Of a DNA stretch of 60,762 nt, positions 56,116-60,762 are shown piece after piece. Position 1 is the first letter of the stretch, and each line of letters opens with the position of its first letter. A model generated the notes under the pieces. That model had not been told where the DNA came from. It saw only the letters and a list, made by a program, of their open reading frames with translations, and did no database searches. A program made the position numbers and the translations under genes. The stretch comes from Spirogloea muscicola (Eukaryota; Streptophyta; Zygnematophyceae; Spirogloeales; Spirogloeaceae), in assembly GCA_009602725.1 (NCBI GenBank), contig WELB01000020.1, positions 377,461-438,222 of the forward strand. The letters run 5' to 3'.

Positions 56116-57307
56116 TGCTCTCAGAGTTGATCTCTGTGCTCTGTGTTCTTCGTTTCAAACGCAACCAGTACATAAGTGTTGTGCTTGTAAGTGCAACAAG
56201 GCCTGGCAGATCCGCTGCCTTACTCCACCTTTTTCTGCTCCCGAACAAGGCTGGTTTCGTGTGAGCTGCTCCGAAATTGCATGCAACTTCTTGTCCCCTG
56301 GTAGGACCTGCCGCCAGGTGGAGGCGGAGAGCTTAGGTACGTAGAAGTCCCAAGAATCTGTGACATGTTACTTTGTGCCATACCATCACTTGTCTACCAT
56401 CGTGATGCTGTCACCATTAGCATGAACTTCGTCGACCTCTTCAGTCAGTCTGGCCCCCATATTAGAGCTGTAGTGTTTCCCTCTTGGTGTGCTCGACTTG
56501 AGGTCTCTACATGTCGGCAGTTCCCTTTTAATCGGCTTTTAACGGGCGGCTGGCTATCTGCTCCATCCATGACGGGCCAAGCAAGGCCCTTCTTCCAGAA
56601 TTGGGAGGTATGTGCAAGTATGTGCAAGTATTTGCCCTCCATACGTGCAGCTTGAGCTGATATGTTTATGGCGTAGTGCTTACAGTTCGGTGCATTGAGG
56701 TGAACATGCTATGGGCAAGGCTGTCAGACGCCAACAAACTGACGGTAATACAAAAGCTTAGGACAGTAGTAGAAAAGCATACTGCTCCACTCTCCTTGCC
56801 AACCAGGAGACAAGGCCCAGGCTTGACTTTGTGCAATGCGAGACATGGGTCTCAATCAATCATGGCATTGCAACTACCATGGGCTAAGGATGACACTACT
56901 CAAACGGTGCAATCCACACCACTATTCAAATGGTGCAATCCACACCAGATGCAGTCAGAGTCAGATTGAACATTCCTCACATCGAGCCAGGATACCCTTT
57001 GACCCTGTTTATTTACATAAAAGAAGTACATGATCCAGTGCTGAGTTTACAGGAGCAAATTCAGTCATGCTCCTTGTGAGCAGACTTGACAGAGCAGATT
57101 CGCTCATTCAAACCTTGCATGCATGACACATGGGAGAAGTTGCAAATCCTTGTCTAAAGGCGTCAACTCTTCCTCCAATTACTATTGCTGGAACATGTTT
57201 GTGCTAGTCAAGCTGAGCTTCTATTTTTCATGACCTCACACAGTAGTCTGAGTGTTAACATATTGATGAGACTTTGTCAAAAATGAGGAGGCCACATGCG
57301 GTCTCCT
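56116..57307. other. Intergenic before the BT1 transporter 3' end
   Basis: No gene recognised. Contains a tandem GTATGTGCAA repeat at about 56609-56635 and a direct repeat with the core TGGTGCAATCCACACCA-like phrase at about 56899-56946 (two copies of CAAAyGGTGCAATCCACACC). Confidence 0.45.
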
Positions 57308-60300
57308 TCACAGCTCCTTGTCCTCAGCCTCCCTGCTGGCATCTCCAACTGACGTCGTGGAAGCAGGAATCAGAAACAGGAAGAAGATGGGGAGCAAGGT
57401 GCAAGCTGCCTGGATGGCTACTCCCACTGTCATATGTTCAAAATGGTTGCCATCAATATTGAGATAAGACGCCAGGCAAGCTCCAAGGTAACCGCTGGCG
57501 TTGCCTCCCAAATTGCTAGCTGACATGAAGACTGCAAAGAGGGTCCCCTCAATGCCAGGGGGGCAGAGCTGGGCAGAGAGGACCAAGAAAGGCATAAATC
57601 TGCAAAATAGAGGGTTTTGAGGCAGCAAAGATGTTTGTATCAGGCGGAAAACCTTGGTGGTGCAAATTTAGACCCCACTACTGATCAAGCACGGCATGCT
57701 GGCAGGACTTAGTGTGCATTCTGTCAGCAGAAAGAGACGCAGCTATGTATGCTCCAAAAGCCAAGTACTTTCCTTGCATATAGTACAAGCAGGTATGGCT
57801 GGTGCCAATGCAGAAAGACCGAAAGGGATAAGTTGAAGGCACCCACTTAAATTGGTTCACTGCGTCACCGAAGGCAGATGCTCCGAGCACAAAGAGCTTG
57901 TCAGGAAGTCCTAATTTTAAATTTATCCGCGAGACCAAGAGGGTGTCTGACAAAGTCAACAGAGCCATGCCAATGTGTACCCACCTGAAGCGGCGGCAAC
58001 AGCACTAAATGTCAATGTCTGATGTCATGTCCAGCTTTGAAATTCATTAAGCTGACCTAGCAAACTCTAATTACAGTCCCAACCTTCACATTATTTGCAA
58101 TTGGCATGCTGGGACCTTTGTATGAGCACTCAGGTCAAAGGACACAATGTGCTGCAACAGTGGAGCAAGAGATAGCGACACAAACGTACATGAAGATTTT
58201 CTTTAGTGGAACCTTCTTCAGGTGGCGGTTGTAAAGGATGGTTCCCAGCATGAGGCCTGCCCAGCCCACTACTCGCGCACTCCCAAGGAATGCAGCATCC
58301 AGCTTCAGGTGGTTGGTCTGGAAATAGAACATCATAGTTCCCAGGCTTGGAATGCAGGCACTCGATGCCATGAACCACAAGAGAGGCCTGCAATGCAGAT
58401 AGTCTTAGTGATGTACCTCCCGCTACTACGGTGATGCCCACAAGGCAAGATTGTGGATCGACATGTAAATCGCGACTTTAGCGGCAAGCCCATCCAATAG
58501 TGGTACGCCTAAAGCCGTCTACATGACATGTACAAAATCATAGCCTCACTGCAACCAATTGTAGTATGAACTCAGGGGCGATTCAAGGGAAATCTCACCC
58601 AAGGATGCGCGGCTGACGCACTGCATGCCATATGGCCACAGCTGTTCGTCTGAGCTGTCCCCGTCTAGAGGTCTCCTTTGCTCTGCCACCGGTGTTCAGC
58701 TTGACCTCGCTATGCAGCACCGATTTTTCGGCCTTCAGCCTCTTCATGCTCCCTCGCCTCTGCTTAGTGAAGCCGTTCTCCGGGCCCTTGCCATTGGGTT
58801 TATGTCCATTGTGAGCGGCGGAATTCCTGTGACCGACGCTCTTGGCATCATCTTCGTCCTCCTCCCTGACCTGCACCGCCCCATTTGTGTCTGCATGTCC
58901 CTCTGACGTGCTTCGTACCAGGGAGGGCATGGAGCTGTCCTGAGCTGCGGAGGCGTCGCCAACGTCCGCTGGAACTCCTCTGTGGCTTGTCGAGCCAGCT
59001 GTGCACATCTTCTTGGCAAGCGCTGCCTTGCCCTGGCCCAGCGACTTCTCGTCGAGCCAGGAGCAAGCTACCAACTGGACCAGCGGAAAGATCGCAAAGA
59101 CTCCAAAGATGCCCTGAGCCTTCAGGGCATGCAAGGCAGGGCCGCCTGTCAAGCTCCCCGCCACGCCTCCAACTGCCATAGCAAACCACGAGAGTGACTG
59201 GAGGTCCCCAGCAAACTCGGCCCTGCAATAGCAGGCCACTTGCTGTTACTTGCTCCACTCCAACCCCAAAAGCAAATATGTGCAGGGCTGGAACATAGAG
59301 GACTTGACTGCCTGCTGCACTACAAATTAACACATTGATTCATACGACTACAACTCATAGGGCTTCAAGGCCTTGAAGCCCCATGCAATCTTGCCAGCCA
59401 GACCAGATACAGTGAGATCAGTAGTCCGTGCACCGAGTGTATGCATGACTTTCGAGCACGAAGGAGCAAAATTCTCCTGCCATGCATTTTCTGGCTACGG
59501 AGGTGCATGGGGTGAGAGGTCAAAGTAGGAGCGTATACCTCTCTTTTCTGGCAATTTCAGCAACCATGGCATCCACAACTACGTCTGCCAGCGCTGACCC
59601 GACATTTTGGGCTGTGAGCAGGGCTGTGAAAGTTGCAGCTGACGCTGTGGCTTGAGGTATGAACGCCAGCAAGCACCAGGTGCCAAGCGACAGAATGCTG
59701 GAGATGATCAAGTACGGGACTCTTCGCCCGCCTCGAATGTAGACACAGTCGGAAAGCATTCTGCATAGGCAGAGTATAGTGGAAGTTTTGTGTTCTGTGT
59801 TTTGCCTGTTGTTTGTGTCACTTTCATAGCAAGCCCAAGTGGATTTCGGTTTCGAGCAAGTATCAGGTAAATGGCAGTAAAGACTGCAATTGAATGTCAA
59901 GCAAGGGCCTGCTCTCCTGCCCTTGCAGGACTTGCACTCTATGCTCTACGAAGGAATCAGCTTGTGAGTAGGCCGGGAGATTACCCATAGACAGGCTTTA
60001 TGCTCCATGGCATAAAAGCCGTGGACGTCAAGAGCTGGGACGCGGACGGGCTCAGCTTGAGCTCATCCTTGATCAGGAATGAAATGCCAGTCCAGGGGAA
60101 CGACCGGAAGCCCTGCAATGACGCCACCCTGTGTGTCATTTCTGACGTGAATCGTGGTGATGCATGTGGCCATGTACGTGGCCCCACAGAAAGGTGCAGC
60201 AGTGGACACTATCAGCCACCAGAACCATCGGAACTCGTCGAAGGCCTTGACGGGGCTGCCGCACAATCCTACATAACCCACTGAGGGGGACGATGGCCCA

Positions 60301-60447
60301 GGAACTGCAAAGCAAGGATGGCAGACTGTCCTGCAATGCCCGAGCGGAAACTGATTCCATTACCTGAGTCCAGTACACGCAGACGATGAGAAGGATGAAG
60401 GAGCCGCCGAAGTTAGCAATCAGCCGCTGCAGCCACGCTCGCAGCAT
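57308..60447 (-). CDS. BT1-family membrane transporter (folate-biopterin transporter-like)
   Basis: Major-facilitator-like carrier of the BT1/FBT family, whose characterised members move folates, pterins or S-adenosylmethionine; the substrate here is unknown. Seven exons in transcription order: 60447-60364, 60112-59985, 59760-59539, 59222-58599, 58387-58190, 57984-57847, 57599-57308; 1686 nt, 561 residues. Family marks are GFRSFPWTGISFLIKDELKL, the STAFMPWSIKPVYGMLSDCV block and RRVPYLIISSILSLGTWCLL, then SALADVVVDAMVAE and LQSLSWFAMAVGGVAGSLTG. Hydrophobic stretches suggest about twelve membrane helices. Between the sixth and seventh lies a charged loop of about 130 residues (QVREEDEDDAKSVGHRN and many Lys/Ser). 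The C terminus is PGIEGTLFAVFMSASNLGGN, then a soluble end. The start at 60447 is the first ATG in this exon; an upstream leader cannot be excluded as the GC-rich 5' region continues to the window edge. Confidence 0.88.
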
Positions 60448-60762
60448 CCTCGCCTGCCGGCACTGGCGATGCAGCTGCCACTGGCACCGCTCCGCTGATC
60501 CCAGAGCCTGCCCGCTGGAGCTGCGCTGCTGGACTGCCGGCGACTGCCGCCGGTCAGGCCGCCGTTCTCGGTCCTCGGCTGTCGGCCTTGCGGTGCATCA
60601 GAGAGGTGTCTAACCCTGAGCCTCTCAATCCGGCGGCCCGCTGGTGCTTATGTGCACACCCGAAACCCCCGCCGGCGGCCGGCTGCCGGGCGGGCTAGCC
60701 GGCCCGATGCCAGGCAGAGCCGGTGCGACGCTGCCGCGGCCGCCAAGGCGCCGCCGCCGCCG
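60448..60762. other. GC-rich 5' flank of the BT1 transporter
   Basis: Probably promoter and 5' UTR on the minus strand. A short minus-strand ATG frame starting at about 60603 ends after some 15 codons (MHRKADSRGPRTAA-stop) and could be an upstream ORF. Confidence 0.4.

Noticed and set aside
57308-57322. C-terminal DKEL of the BT1 transporter as an ER-retrieval signal
   Set aside because: It is not the canonical K/HDEL, and the end of this transporter is expected to face the cytosol.

Overview
The window is nuclear DNA from a eukaryote of the green lineage, most likely a green alga; I cannot name the species. Genes are split into many short exons with GT-AG introns, and one intron is GC-AG. 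Exons are GC-rich and introns are closer to neutral. Several proteins have plant or algal architectures: an RR-type tandem CCCH zinc-finger protein, a BT1/folate-biopterin-type transporter, a VPS34 lipid kinase, a plant/bacterial-type pyruvate kinase without the usual C-terminal domain, and FAD-Rieske oxidoreductases with transit-peptide-like N termini. Telomere-like CCCTAAA-type DNA lies in introns. I built exon models by following protein-family similarity across splice sites. For VPS34, both Rieske genes, both propeller-like genes and the transporter, the exon lengths sum to complete reading frames.

Layout. 1-2751 (+): SAD1/USP39-like splicing factor, 5' end outside the window. 3715-9462 (+): complete VPS34 phosphatidylinositol 3-kinase. 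10298-14588 (-): hybrid sensor histidine kinase whose 5' end runs into a 122-nt A tract and an N gap. 15.0-23.0 kb: a repeat-rich block with at least eight fragments of one LINE-like retroelement, all keeping only the C-terminal part of the ORF, plus a dispersed hairpin module. 23036-26758 (+): secreted, probably GPI-anchored, propeller-like protein. 28564-31800 and 34351-37786 (+): tandemly duplicated FAD-Rieske oxidoreductases. 39588-41429 (+): RR-TZF CCCH protein, N terminus lost in an N gap. 43550-49523 (+): pyruvate kinase-like protein. 50825-53904 (-): second secreted propeller-like protein. 54.7-56.1 kb: a second dense cluster of the hairpin module. 57308-60447 (-): BT1-family transporter.

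The genes look like an ordinary set of independent housekeeping and accessory genes; I see no operon-like or pathway cluster apart from the tandem FAD-Rieske pair. The most unusual content is non-coding: the hairpin module (over 20 copies, both orientations) associated with LINE 3' ends, a tail-to-tail pair of near-identical LINE ends, and five short-loop perfect foldbacks, at least two of them inside introns. Four assembly gaps or ambiguous stretches (N at 3680, 14744-14997, 28108-28159, 38824-39587, plus N at 33649) lie in low-complexity or GC-rich DNA and break two genes.
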